Positions 1-6,524 of a stretch of 64,000 nt of DNA are shown in pieces. Position numbers and translations under genes: made by a program. The number at the start of each line of letters is the position of its first letter. Position 1 is the first letter of the stretch. The notes under the pieces are model-generated. The model was given only the letters and a program-made list of their open reading frames with translations, searched no databases and had not been told where the DNA came from. Origin of the DNA: an uncultured Bacteroidales bacterium (lineage in GTDB: Bacteria > Bacteroidota > Bacteroidia > Bacteroidales > Paludibacteraceae); contig CADCDS010000005.1 of assembly GCA_902800215.1 (NCBI GenBank), positions 1 through 64,000 on the forward strand, in the 5' to 3' direction.

Positions 1-62
1 TAAGAAAAACCTTTTTAAATTATTTATAAAAAATAATTATTTTTAGAAAAAGATTAAAGGTA

Positions 63-449
63 CTATCCGAATGGTTTTCTCTTTGCTTCTTTCTCTTTTG
101 TTTTCGGGAAGAGTTCTACAAAACCAATGAAGTTACGGATGTCGAAACTGCGCCATTCCTGCTTCTCCAGGTCAAAATACGTGATCGTATTACAACTCTT
201 GTTTTTGTAGTCATAATAACCCAACGGATGCTTGCTTATCGGCACAAAAAAGAGATTCGTTGTACCGATTGCCTGACGGATGGAACCGTCTTTCTTGTAG
301 TAGGAGAACTTAATCACATGATCCCTCAACCATCTCCTGAACCGCACGAAATACCATGCATGCTTTACCAGATCAGACCATGCGAAATCGGGTCGTTTTT
401 CTCTCAGAATATGCGCCATATACAGGGCACGAGTCGGTTCATTGATCAT
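63..449 (-). CDS. Small SH3-barrel-like (DUF2693-like) hypothetical protein
   Basis: This 128-residue protein has an N-terminal helical part (about residues 1-45, rich in Arg, Trp and Lys). A beta-rich part follows with the pattern FSYYKKDGSIRQAIGTTN and YFDLEKQEWRSFDI. That layout is the one I associate with the small SH3-beta-barrel proteins (DUF2693-like) common in Bacteroidales mobile and accessory regions; this assignment is from memory of the family. The start ATG overlaps the stop of the upstream HNH gene by 4 bp (ATGA), so the two are translationally coupled. The C-terminus is basic and lysine-rich. No catalytic residues are evident and the function is unknown. Confidence 0.75.
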   Translation of the reverse strand: MINEPTRALYMAHILREKRPDFAWSDLVKHAWYFVRFRRWLRDHVIKFSYYKKDGSIRQAIGTTNLFFVPISKHPLGYYDYKNKSCNTITYFDLEKQEWRSFDIRNFIGFVELFPKTKEKEAKRKPFG

Positions 450-1102
450 AGTTCGCTCCTTTCTACAAAAATATCATAATCTCTCCCCGGCTCTTCGGCG
501 GCAGCGGCGAGGGGGTCAACATGGACGAGGGGATGTTTCTTGAGTTCTTCCTTCATATAGTCCAACTCTGCTTGGAACTGCTCATCGGTCAGGACACGGG
601 GGTCTTGGAGCTGGCGAAGCCGTTCGTAGGGGATGAGGGTAAGGTCACCATCGGGGACGACGGTACGCAGGGCTTTTTGGCGGACATCGGAGATGCGGTA
701 ATGCTCATGGATATCGACGCAGAGGAGGTTTTCGACGCAGTTGTCGATGGTGATGCCGTTGAGGTGGTGGATCTGGTGATAGAGAGGAATACGTTCACCG
801 GACCAGGCAAGATAGACGGCACGGGAGACGAGGATGTCATCATGAAGTCCCCAAACATCATGAAATTTCCAATAGCGCTGTTTACGGTTTGCATTGTACT
901 GAACTTGACTATTTACACAAGTAGTAGTTGCGGCCTTTACAAGGGTTTGCTTTCCGTTAGGGGCGATACGGATGCCGCACATTTCGCCGTTGATTTGGCC
1001 GTCGTGGGCTACATAGAAACGATACCCGTTGTCGGGGAAGTGGGGCACGAGGTGCAGAGGTGTACCTTCGTGCAGAATAGTTGGATAAATAATTTGATTC
1101 AT
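446..1102 (-). CDS. HNH endonuclease-like protein
   Basis: This 218-residue protein carries an HNH-type core in its middle: VSRAVYLAW, then HQIHHLNGITIDN, then VENLLCVD (about residues 90-130). The HH-N-N pattern with the preceding 'R-x-V-x-x-A-W' helix is typical of phage and mobile-element HNH endonucleases. The N-terminal part may be a DNA-recognition region. The C-terminal 70 residues are charged and have no recognised motif. It is the first gene of a two-gene operon with the 128-residue protein downstream (4-bp overlap), and a clear promoter lies at 1151-1181. It could be a homing-type nuclease or a domesticated accessory nuclease. Confidence 0.72.
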   Translation of the reverse strand: MNQIIYPTILHEGTPLHLVPHFPDNGYRFYVAHDGQINGEMCGIRIAPNGKQTLVKAATTTCVNSQVQYNANRKQRYWKFHDVWGLHDDILVSRAVYLAWSGERIPLYHQIHHLNGITIDNCVENLLCVDIHEHYRISDVRQKALRTVVPDGDLTLIPYERLRQLQDPRVLTDEQFQAELDYMKEELKKHPLVHVDPLAAAAEEPGRDYDIFVERSEL

Positions 1103-1150
1103 AGTACCGGATCTTTAGTGCAGCGACGTTGCTACAACTCAAATCCGGTG

Positions 1151-1181
1151 CAAAGGTAGGTATAAAAAAAGCACCCCTAAA
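1151..1181 (-). promoter_or_regulatory. Bacteroidota-type promoter for the HNH operon
   Basis: On the minus strand TACCTTTG (1158-1151) is the -7 box, followed by CACCGG as at the other promoters here. The -33 position is a weak TTT rather than TTG. The spacer is the T-tract of the upstream terminator. Confidence 0.65.
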
Positions 1182-1190
1182 GAGGAGTGC
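1164..1190 (-). terminator. Rho-independent terminator of the gene at 1270-1638
   Basis: On the minus strand an 8-bp stem (1183-1190 with 1171-1178, one G-U pair, loop CTTT) is followed by seven T. The T-tract runs straight into the promoter of the next operon. Confidence 0.8.
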
Positions 1191-1195
1191 CATAA

Positions 1196-1265
1196 CTCTG
1201 CCAATTCTGCCAAAACTCTGCCAAAATTCTGCTTTTAAGAAGAGAGAAATGCCAAAATTCTGCTT
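1196..1265. repeat. Short direct repeats, period 9/11 (CTGCCAAAA-type)
   Basis: The core CTGCC recurs at 1198, 1207 and 1218, with a degenerate copy at 1229 (spacings 9, 11, 11). The longer string GCCAAAATTCTGCTT occurs at both about 1220 and 1251. The tract lies in the non-coding gap between two minus-strand genes, upstream of the terminator. Confidence 0.7.
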
Positions 1266-1269
1266 CTAA

Positions 1270-1638
1270 TTAATTCATACGTGCTTTACAAAAATCGCTT
1301 GCTGAAAGGTTGTATTTAGACTGGAAACGGTTAAAAACGTCTGCTCTTTGAGCGTCAGAAGCATACTGATCTATATTGATACAGCCCATATGCTGCAACC
1401 GATACAGACCTCTGCAATAATCTTTTTTGGTAGTGGCCTGATTCAGTTCCGCATCGAGTCTCTCGCGGATGTTTGCTTCCGAGAAGCGTTCTGTAACACG
1501 AAAGAAATCCGGCGTTATCGTTCCTATATCCTCCGGCTCTGGTTGGGAGGGTTCATCGAACGTCTGAAATGCCTCTGAACTATGGAAGTTAAAGACACTT
1601 CCTGGGGCAACAATGAGTGTTTCAATATGGATGGACAT
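1270..1638 (-). CDS. Hypothetical protein, 122 aa
   Basis: I do not recognise this protein. The start is set at 1638 (MSIHIETL) because the promoter -7 box at 1665-1672 lies inside the longer open frame, so upstream ATGs would not be transcribed. The N-terminal 40 residues look extended and acidic (EPSQPEPED). The C-terminal 80 residues look helical, with many Arg, Glu and Asp, ending in a segment (YNLSASDFCKARMN) that could be a small DNA-binding or protein-contact helix. The gene is a single transcription unit with its own promoter and terminator, inside an accessory region. Confidence 0.65.
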   Translation of the reverse strand: MSIHIETLIVAPGSVFNFHSSEAFQTFDEPSQPEPEDIGTITPDFFRVTERFSEANIRERLDAELNQATTKKDYCRGLYRLQHMGCINIDQYASDAQRADVFNRFQSKYNLSASDFCKARMN

Positions 1639-1664
1639 GTAGTTAATATTAAATAAAACGGGTG

Positions 1665-1695
1665 CAAAGATACTACTTTTTTTTGACATACGCAA
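1665..1695 (-). promoter_or_regulatory. Bacteroidota-type promoter
   Basis: On the minus strand the -33 TTG (1695-1693) is in the context TTGCGTATGTC. It is 20 nt from the -7 TATCTTTG (1672-1665), which is followed by CACCCG. It drives the 122-aa gene. Confidence 0.85.
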
Positions 1696-1730
1696 CACCC
1701 AATAAGCAGATTCCTAATGGTTTAAACAAT

Positions 1731-1754
1731 AACGCAGCCCGTACGGACTGCGTT
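1731..1754 (-). terminator. Stem-loop downstream of the methyltransferase/nuclease operon
   Basis: AACGCAG (1731-1737) pairs with CTGCGTT (1748-1754) around a GC-rich loop. On the minus strand the sequence after it is ATTGTTT, so the T-tract is imperfect. It ends the operon at 1779-4034. Confidence 0.55.
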
Positions 1755-1778
1755 AAAATCTGCATATTTTTTGAAAAA

Positions 1779-2942
1779 TTATTTATTACCTTTCGCTCTA
1801 TTGTGCGTTTGGCAGAGCATCTGGCAGTTGGCGATATCTGTCGCACCGCCTTTAGACCAAGCGGTTACATGGTCGGCGTCCATTTCGGAAAGCTTCCAGA
1901 TCTTAGATTTATTGGCGGTATTCTCTAAGACACAATGCGGACAGTTAGAGATGCCTTTCGCTTGTGCCAAGGCCGTCTGACGGGCATAGACAGACTTCTT
2001 GGTCGGCTCATCGAAACATCGCACCTCTAATAGTTTCGTATCTTGACAACCGCCTAAGATATATTCATAGATACCTTTCTTGTTCTTGACGTAGTAATCC
2101 TCGTATAACTCTCGTTGCTTAGCGGCTACTTTCGCCGGGTCGTACGGCTGTTTATGGTATTTCTCATAGAGTTCGCCCCAAGGTAGACCGCACATCTCTT
2201 TTTCTATATTGGCAAACACACCGCTTGCCCAATCGATGACACTATCAAAATAGGTCTGCATCTCACGAATGTTATCGTCATTACGATGGAGCGACATATA
2301 ACCGCTTACATTGCCCTTACTAACCCATTCCAATGCGGTATGCAAGTACGCTTGGCGTTTGACGTTACCGCGTAAGAACGCAGCCCATTTGTTGACATTT
2401 GCGTTTTGGGAATTGGAGAATACCTCTTTGGCTTTATTGACGAACGAACCGCAATAGACCGCATTCAAAATCTCTTGTTCTTCGAGCGGCAAGCCGACGA
2501 TATTAATGGTCTTGAACCATTCTTTAATCTCGCTTTCCGTACCTTCACATTCATAGACTAATAGTTCGGTCTCTAAGATCTTCTTTTTGAGGTCGTCCGG
2601 CATAAAGTCAAAATAATGCTCAACACCATTGATGACGACTGCGAACTTGCGTGTAATGAAACGCCCTAACGAGGTAATACGTTGCTGACCATCAAGCACT
2701 TCGAGGTTGTTATCATCCACCTTATTGAAATACAATAAGCCGATAGGATAGCCCTTGAGCACAGACTCGATAACAGCTATTTCACGTGCGCCGTTCTGTT
2801 CCGCATACAGATAATTACGCTGGTATTCCGGCTGAATGGTCAGACGACCACTCAAACCAAACAATCCCTTACCCTCTGCCTCATTATAGGTAAAACCTTT
2901 GCAGATTTCTTCTACGGTATAAATCTTTCGTGTTGCTTTCAT
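1779..2942 (-). CDS. DUF262 (GmrSD-N-like) protein with C-terminal HNH nuclease domain
   Basis: This 387-residue protein has an N-terminal DUF262 (ParB/GmrS-like nucleotide-binding) domain, with the hallmark LDGQQR at residues 83-88 and the preceding IQPEYQRNY segment. The last 54 residues form an HNH nuclease: CPHC at 334-337, DADH ending at His358, Asn372, and C377-x2-H380. DUF262-HNH proteins occur as effectors in modification-dependent and antiviral systems (GmrSD, SspE, BrxU-like); that is family knowledge. The gene starts 3 bp after the stop of an EcoRI-type adenine methyltransferase, so the pair very probably forms one restriction-modification unit. Which DNA state triggers cleavage cannot be read from the sequence. 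Confidence 0.85.
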   Translation of the reverse strand: MKATRKIYTVEEICKGFTYNEAEGKGLFGLSGRLTIQPEYQRNYLYAEQNGAREIAVIESVLKGYPIGLLYFNKVDDNNLEVLDGQQRITSLGRFITRKFAVVINGVEHYFDFMPDDLKKKILETELLVYECEGTESEIKEWFKTINIVGLPLEEQEILNAVYCGSFVNKAKEVFSNSQNANVNKWAAFLRGNVKRQAYLHTALEWVSKGNVSGYMSLHRNDDNIREMQTYFDSVIDWASGVFANIEKEMCGLPWGELYEKYHKQPYDPAKVAAKQRELYEDYYVKNKKGIYEYILGGCQDTKLLEVRCFDEPTKKSVYARQTALAQAKGISNCPHCVLENTANKSKIWKLSEMDADHVTAWSKGGATDIANCQMLCQTHNRAKGNK

Positions 2943-2945
2943 AGC

Positions 2946-4034
2946 TTATTGTTTTTTGCGGATGAATATGCGTTTGTATACACGTTGCCCGTTGACAACT
3001 GCTTGAGAAACTTTACTATCAGATTTCCATAATCCATTAGAAAATCCTTTCCCCTCACTTTCTGTAGCACCTACAATCTCAAATTGTTCTGGACAATATC
3101 TATCAAGAAATGAAATAGGAACTCCCATTATTCCGTCGTAATCAGAAGGAATTGCACTTGCACTAGGTACTTCAATGGCGTCATAATTATCGTATTGATA
3201 ATATTCCTTTTGACTTTTCATTTTTTTATTGAATTTTAAGTTGTCATCCATTGTCATAAGAATCATTGGTTGATGACGTCGACCATGATCCATATTAGTA
3301 AACCAGCAACAATTTCTAAACTTAACTAGCCCTGTAGACTCATCATAGACTCCTTCTGCATAATTTGTTGGAGCATTACCCTCTATCCTAAAGTAAGCAT
3401 TTCCTGCCGCAAAGCCATTACCTTGCCAAATTAAATTTTTAATGATCAAAGGAAACACCTCTTTATAGGTAATCGAATTGGAATTGGCAATAATGAGAAA
3501 TTGCTTATTGGCTTCCATGATCCATGCAAGGAATTCACGAAACAGCGAGAACGGCGGATTAGTAATGATGATATCTGCTTCATCGCGCAAAGCCGTTACT
3601 TCTGCCGAACGGAAATCTCCGTCTCCCTCTAAATAATCCCATTCCAGATCATCTATATCAATGCGACCACTGGCATTGGTGTCATGGGTAAGCGTGAAAA
3701 TCTTACCGCAAACTCTTGTCTTATCGGCTTTGAATCGTGGATTCTCTGTCTCAAATAACGTCGGCTGCCAATCGGTCTTATAGTTCTTACTCTCTATCGC
3801 ATAAGACGTAGAGATAAGTTTCTTCAGGCCGAAATACTCAAAGTTTTGTGCAAAGAATTTGGTGAAATTGCTCCATTCCGGATCATCGCAAGGCAGCAAA
3901 ATGGTTTTGCCCCGAAAGACATCAGGGTTGTACTCAATATAGGCGTTTACTTCCTTTTGTATGTCCGCATACTGCGTGTAGAACTCATCGTTCTTTGCGG
4001 CCTTGGCTTGGCTTAAATTTGCATTTTTTGCCAT
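2946..4034 (-). CDS. EcoRI-family adenine-specific DNA methyltransferase
   Basis: This 362-residue protein matches the EcoRI methylase family layout. The N-terminal segment is KNDEFYTQYADIQKE, followed by LLPCDDPEWSNFTKFF (the characteristic 'PCDDPE' signature), and then the N6-adenine catalytic motif IV NPPF at residues 159-162 in IIITNPPFSLFREFL. It would transfer a methyl group from S-adenosylmethionine to adenine N6 at an unknown site. It is the first gene of a two-gene operon with the DUF262-HNH protein. No clear TAnnTTTG promoter was found directly upstream. It could be an orphan methylase, but the tight coupling to a nuclease argues for a restriction-modification role. Confidence 0.9.
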   Translation of the reverse strand: MAKNANLSQAKAAKNDEFYTQYADIQKEVNAYIEYNPDVFRGKTILLPCDDPEWSNFTKFFAQNFEYFGLKKLISTSYAIESKNYKTDWQPTLFETENPRFKADKTRVCGKIFTLTHDTNASGRIDIDDLEWDYLEGDGDFRSAEVTALRDEADIIITNPPFSLFREFLAWIMEANKQFLIIANSNSITYKEVFPLIIKNLIWQGNGFAAGNAYFRIEGNAPTNYAEGVYDESTGLVKFRNCCWFTNMDHGRRHQPMILMTMDDNLKFNKKMKSQKEYYQYDNYDAIEVPSASAIPSDYDGIMGVPISFLDRYCPEQFEIVGATESEGKGFSNGLWKSDSKVSQAVVNGQRVYKRIFIRKKQ

Positions 4035-4096
4035 GGATTGATAATCATTTGTGCATAACTATCAATCCGTAAAAACGAAAAGGTGGAATTTATCGC

Positions 4097-4260
4097 TCGC
4101 ATTCGGGAAAAGCGTCGGATTGCAAACCCTAACCAAAGCAGATAAATTCACACCTAAGGGTATGAATGCTTACCATTACTTTGGTTCGGGAGCTACGCTC
4201 CTCCAAATGCTTACTATTCGTTTTTATTCAAAATAGTTTCCGACGCTTTTTTGAATGCGA
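4097..4260. repeat. Structured element bounded by 22/23-bp inverted repeats
   Basis: The arms at 4097-4119 and 4239-4260 are near-perfect inverted copies: TCGCATTC, then a short variable part, then AAGCGTCGGA. Inside are nested pairings: AACCAAAG (4131-4138) with CTTTGGTT (4179-4186), a 9-bp hairpin at 4146-4167, and GGAGC-TAC-GCTCC at 4189-4201. ATGCTTACnATT is directly repeated at about 4166 and 4207. This could be a MITE-like element or a structured RNA. No reverse transcriptase or transposase is nearby. The rest of the gap 4035-4340 holds two small hairpins (4291-4306 and 4322-4336) and no convincing gene. Confidence 0.65.
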
Positions 4261-4340
4261 ATAATAGTAATGCTATTAATATTTCAATTGGTGCTCACTT
4301 GCACCTGTCCTTCCTGTTTAACGTCGGGAAACGACGAGGG

Positions 4341-4682
4341 TTATAAAGCGATGTCTAAGCGATGGCCGATAAGTTGATTATTGCCAAGGTAAACAATACT
4401 ATATACATTTTCTAATTCTTCGAAAAACGCGTACCAGGTAGTATGGCTGCTTTTGCGATAACGGACGTAATACAAGTCCTTTCCATCTACTTTGTACCTT
4501 TCAAAATACTCAGGCGCTTTCACACGAATAGAATTCTGCAGGTTTAGTGCAAAATAACGGAAAATATCACGCATATAATCTACTGCGTAATCTTCTTCGC
4601 TAAAGTACCGTTGCTCAACCAACTCTTTTACGCTTTCCTCAAACTGCAAAAGAGCTTGTCGTGTATAGACTACTTCTTTCAT
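4341..4682 (-). CDS. RelE/ParE-like toxin of a type II toxin-antitoxin module
   Basis: This 113-residue protein has the size and layout of RelE/ParE toxins. It has N-terminal helices, then a beta sheet with RYKVDGKDLYYVRYRKS and WYAFFEE, ending in a strand with the motif YSIVYLGNNQLIGHRL. RelE-type proteins cleave mRNA at the ribosome and ParE-type proteins poison gyrase; the sequence does not tell which. The start ATG overlaps the stop of a 44-residue upstream gene by 4 bp, the usual antitoxin-first order. A strong promoter (4842-4872) drives both. Confidence 0.72.
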   Translation of the reverse strand: MKEVVYTRQALLQFEESVKELVEQRYFSEEDYAVDYMRDIFRYFALNLQNSIRVKAPEYFERYKVDGKDLYYVRYRKSSHTTWYAFFEELENVYSIVYLGNNQLIGHRLDIAL

Positions 4683-4813
4683 TTGAACATAGCACGGATA
4701 CGGGGTTCTAAAAACGCCATCGCTTCATCAGCAGTGAAGTACTTTTGCTGCGGTGTTCCGATTCCGTTATTCTCGGAGCCTAACGGCATTTGTTTTGGTT
4801 CTTGAGTCTTCAT
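4679..4813 (-). CDS. Small putative antitoxin, 44 aa
   Basis: This short frame (MKTQEPKQM... ending FLEPRIRAMFK) lies directly upstream of the RelE/ParE-like toxin and overlaps it by 4 bp (ATGA). It is about 30 nt downstream of a canonical promoter. Its C-terminal half (YFTADEAMAFLEPRIRAMF) looks like one amphipathic helix that could clamp the toxin. There is no obvious DNA-binding domain, so if it is an antitoxin it is a minimal one and autoregulation may work differently. The assignment rests on position and coupling, not on a recognised family. Confidence 0.65.
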   Translation of the reverse strand: MKTQEPKQMPLGSENNGIGTPQQKYFTADEAMAFLEPRIRAMFK

Positions 4814-4841
4814 ATATTTTGTTTTAAAACCTTTGCGGGTG

Positions 4842-4872
4842 CAAAGGTACAACAAATTTTTGAATTGCGCAA
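4842..4872 (-). promoter_or_regulatory. Promoter of the toxin-antitoxin pair
   Basis: On the minus strand, -33 TTG (4872-4870, context TTGCGCAATTC), a 20-nt spacer and -7 TACCTTTG (4849-4842), then CACCCG. Confidence 0.85.
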
Positions 4873-4925
4873 GAAAAAGGTACTTTTTTTTGAACCACTC
4901 TATTATTTTTTAGAGAAACGGGCAC

Positions 4926-4955
4926 AAAAAAAGCACAACCTTTCGATTGCGCTTT
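4926..4955 (-). terminator. Rho-independent terminator of rhuM
   Basis: On the minus strand AAAGCGCAA (4955-4947) pairs with TTGTGCTTT (4938-4930), with one G-U pair, and is followed by a T-run. It lies 28 bp after the rhuM stop codon. Confidence 0.8.
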
Positions 4956-4982
4956 AGCTAGATGAGCTAATACCCCGTATTA

Positions 4983-6014
4983 TTACTTATCATTTATTTC
5001 TTCGTCAAAGGGCAATGTGGGTAACTCAAGGCGATCGAAGTCTGATTCAAAGATACGATCTTGAATGACGCGATATTTCTCGAACTCGGACTCTGCATAT
5101 TCTTTGGCTTGTTCGGCAGATACTTGTCCGGCATCGTTGAGGATGGGGCGTTCGGTGGTATCAAGGAACTTGTCAATACGCTTTGCCCAATCTTCCATGG
5201 TCATCGGGATATGCCGTTTCGCCATATCTTCGGCAACCTCCAGAAAACCGTTGACGATACGTCCCATAGACTCCAATTCCACTTCTTTGAGGTAGTTCTT
5301 GGCGATACTTACGTCGGGTTTGAGGATCTTGCCTTTTGGCGCGTGCTCCCATGTCGTCAAGCCCATGTGCTCCTTATCGGCATCGGCACGCTCAAGAATG
5401 AGTTCTGCGGCAGTGTGTCCATGTACGGCATAGTGCATTTTATTCTGCACTTTAGCAAAGAACTCCCGTGTGGTCGGAGCGTCAGGATTGTAGTCGATGG
5501 CGGTTGCATAGATATCGGTGATCTTCTGATAGAAACGGCGCTCCGACAAACGGATCTCGCGTATCTCAGCTAACAGGTACTCGAAATAATCTTCGCTGAT
5601 GAACGCTCCGTTCTCCATACGTTTGCGATCGATGACATAGCCACGGATAGCAAACTGACGCAACACTGCAGTACACCATTGACGGAACTGAGTCGCGCGA
5701 CGGGAATTGACACGATAACCGACGGAGATGATGGCATCGAGATTATAATATTTTGTCTCGTATTCCTGACCTGTTGACCCCATGTGTCGGAATTTCCGAC
5801 ATGTGGTATCCATATCCAATTCTCCAGATTGATAGATGTTTCTCAGATGCTCCGTGATAGTTGACCGACCTTTGTCAAAAAGGGTAGCAATAGCCTCTTG
5901 CGTCGCCCAGATAGACTCATCTTGATAGAAGACTTGTACACCTTCAGTTTTGTCTTCGGCCTGGAAGATCAGAAACTCTGCCGTCGAGTTACGTATTTGC
6001 AGCTGTTTGGACAT
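4983..6014 (-). CDS. rhuM: RhuM family protein
   Basis: This 343-residue protein fits the RhuM (virulence protein) family. The N-terminus has VFYQDESIWATQEAIATLFDKGRSTITEHLRNI, a helix-turn-helix-like segment with the family pattern. It is followed by KYYNLDAIISVGYRVNSRRATQFRQW and then a long helical C-terminus. RhuM was named from Salmonella pathogenicity islands; its biochemical role is unknown. In Bacteroidales such genes often sit in restriction-modification and mobile-island contexts, as here. It has its own promoter (6069-6099) and terminator (4926-4955), so it is a monocistronic accessory gene. Confidence 0.9.
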   Translation of the reverse strand: MSKQLQIRNSTAEFLIFQAEDKTEGVQVFYQDESIWATQEAIATLFDKGRSTITEHLRNIYQSGELDMDTTCRKFRHMGSTGQEYETKYYNLDAIISVGYRVNSRRATQFRQWCTAVLRQFAIRGYVIDRKRMENGAFISEDYFEYLLAEIREIRLSERRFYQKITDIYATAIDYNPDAPTTREFFAKVQNKMHYAVHGHTAAELILERADADKEHMGLTTWEHAPKGKILKPDVSIAKNYLKEVELESMGRIVNGFLEVAEDMAKRHIPMTMEDWAKRIDKFLDTTERPILNDAGQVSAEQAKEYAESEFEKYRVIQDRIFESDFDRLELPTLPFDEEINDK

Positions 6015-6068
6015 ATCTTCGCATTAATGTAATCGTTCGTTTCCGCGTTCGCACACAATTTCACGCTG

Positions 6069-6099
6069 CAAAATTACAACAAATATTTGGAATACACAA
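6069..6099 (-). promoter_or_regulatory. Promoter of rhuM
   Basis: On the minus strand, -33 TTG (6099-6097), a 20-nt spacer, -7 TAATTTTG (6076-6069), then CAGCG. The leader before the ATG at 6014 is about 50 nt. Confidence 0.85.
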
Positions 6100-6110
6100 G
6101 GATTTGCACA

Positions 6111-6138
6111 AAAAAACGCACCAGAAGATGCGTTTTTT
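6111..6138. terminator. Bidirectional stem-loop terminator
   Basis: AAAAAACGCA (6111-6120) is a perfect 10-bp inverted match to TGCGTTTTTT (6129-6138) around an 8-nt loop. It lies just upstream of the rhuM promoter and downstream of the barrel remnant. Confidence 0.8.
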
Positions 6139-6181
6139 CTTACATTAGCCATTAACCTTTCGGCCTTTCGCCATTATTCCC

Positions 6182-6382
6182 CTAAATGCGGTAGCGAACA
6201 GCAAAGCCCAGCTTCCATTCAAAGAAACTGAAATGCAGTGTATCTGCATCATAGAAACCCAATCCGTAAACGGGACGGAAATCGAGAGAGAGTGCAATAT
6301 TTCGAGATAAAATCGATTTTCCGTCAAAAAATGCCGCATTTTCTCTACTTTGGGTCAAAAAGAGCTTGAACCTATTGCACAA
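6182..6382 (-). pseudogene. 3' remnant of an outer-membrane beta-barrel gene
   Basis: The last 35 residues of this frame (LDFRPVYGLGFYDADTLHF..., ending LGFAVRYRI) look like the final two strands of an outer-membrane barrel, including a typical aromatic-rich C-terminus. Nothing upstream supports a complete gene: there is no signal peptide, promoter or further strands. The frame runs into the promoter and candidate sRNA on the other strand. I read it as the truncated 3' end of a lost gene; exact limits are uncertain. Confidence 0.45.
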
Positions 6383-6405
6383 AAGAAAAAAAAGCAGTAT
6401 CTTTG
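6375..6405 (+). promoter_or_regulatory. Promoter of candidate small RNA
   Basis: -33 TTG at 6375-6377, a 20-nt spacer, -7 TATCTTTG at 6398-6405, then CACCCG. It points away from any plus-strand protein gene. Confidence 0.85.
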
Positions 6406-6410
6406 CACCC

Positions 6411-6524
6411 GATATCTGAGAAAGGTATCGATTGAGGTTTAGTTCTTTTAAGCCTTAATAAATTTGAGTGAGTGAGTAATATTTTTGGGACTCCCGTGAC
6501 TGTGAAGCCATGGGAGTTTGTTTT
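6411..6524 (+). ncRNA. Candidate small RNA of about 114 nt
   Basis: A full promoter (6375-6405) is followed by no open reading frame but by three stem-loops: GATATC with GGTATC (6411-6429), GGTTTAG with TTAAGCC (6436-6454), and a 9-bp terminal stem ACTCCCGTG with CATGGGAGT (6490-6517). The last is followed by TTGTTTT, as in a Rho-independent terminator. The predicted start is near 6411 and the end near 6524. The 3' end reaches the stop codon of the convergent MATE gene. It could be one of the abundant Bacteroidales small RNAs, but I cannot assign it to a named family from sequence alone. Confidence 0.65.

Noticed and set aside
4051..4236. 61-codon plus-strand frame within the inverted-repeat element
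   Set aside because: It lies inside a structured repeat, has no promoter or ribosome-binding site, and reads as an element-borne frame rather than a gene.
4097..4260. Retron msr-msd or integron attC site
   Set aside because: No reverse transcriptase or integrase gene is near, and no GTTRRRY-type core site was found at the expected positions in the arms.
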